Of a DNA stretch of 13,649 nt, positions 13,531 to 13,649 are shown piece by piece. Source of the stretch: a bacterium (GTDB taxonomy: Bacteria; Arandabacterota; Arandabacteria; Arandabacterales; Arandabacteraceae). The first letter of the stretch is position 1; the number at the start of each line of letters is the position of its first letter. The position numbers and the translations under genes are program-made. The DNA lies in the NCBI GenBank assembly GCA_025774405.1, contig JALGWB010000021.1, forward strand, positions 1-13,649. Direction: 5' to 3'. Under the pieces are notes generated by a model that saw nothing but the letters and a program-made list of their open reading frames with translations, was not told where the DNA came from and made no database searches.

Positions 13531-13649
13531 CTGGCAGCTGGCGAAGTATTGGCAGAGACTGGCAAGATTGAGGATGGAATCGACTCGTTCAAACGGGCAA
13601 TCCGACACGATCCCAATCTCCTCCAGGCACGGATAAGCCTTGCTTCGGC
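13531..13649 (+). pseudogene. In-frame continuation of the TPR lipoprotein after the TAG, running off the window
   Basis: Reading on in the same frame after the TAG gives LAAGEVLAETGKIEDGIDSF followed by KRAIRHDPNLLQARISLAS, which completes a fourth TPR and starts a fifth, with no further stop to the window end. The repeat register is kept exactly across the TAG. This shows that the coding region was continuous until recently, or that the TAG is a sequence error. No start codon with a convincing SD is seen for independent translation. Confidence 0.6.

Overview
This window is a densely packed, single-strand stretch of bacterial housekeeping genes; all twenty genes lie on the + strand. Base composition is close to even by eye. 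The bacterium is probably diderm: the terminal TPR protein has a lipoprotein signal with no Asp after the cysteine. The orders fmt-DUF116-rsmB-PASTA-rpe and ffh-rpsP-KH-rimM-trmD-rplS-rnhB-yraN recall Desulfobacterota (Geobacter-type 'deltaproteobacteria') and some uncultured phyla. That placement is inferred from gene order recalled from memory, not from a search, and I cannot name a species.

Region 1 (1-8267) holds the 3' end of ruvB (Holliday-junction helicase), a small DUF2905 membrane protein, queA and tgt (queuosine in tRNA), yajC (Sec accessory), def and fmt (removal and addition of the N-formyl group), a membrane-anchored cysteine-rich DUF116 protein, rsmB (16S rRNA m5C967), a membrane-anchored three-PASTA protein and rpe (pentose phosphate epimerase). 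Junctions are overlaps or a few bases, many of the ATGA type, so this is likely one operon with translational coupling.

A 96-base gap (8268-8363) carries a GC-rich hairpin followed by a T-rich run and probably separates two transcription units.

Region 2 (8364-13649) holds ffh (SRP54), rpsP (bS16), a KhpA-like KH protein, rimM (16S maturation), trmD (tRNA m1G37), rplS (bL19), rnhB (RNase HII), yraN, a 52-residue one-helix membrane protein and the start of a TPR lipoprotein. This is the classic ffh/rpsP/rimM/trmD/rplS ribosome-biogenesis operon with a genome-maintenance tail. The only other gap of note is 10064-10150. No gene-free stretch exceeds 300 bases.

Most of the window serves translation: tRNA modification, rRNA modification, ribosomal proteins and their assembly factor, initiator formylation and deformylation, and SRP targeting. 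I found no mobile element, CRISPR array, tRNA, rRNA or defence system, and no convincing new multi-gene system. The points most worth a second look are an in-frame TAG in the TPR lipoprotein with the repeat pattern continuing past it, the start of rnhB, the coupled 52-residue ORF, the DUF116 protein, and a few unusual residues in conserved motifs (RuvB, Rpe).
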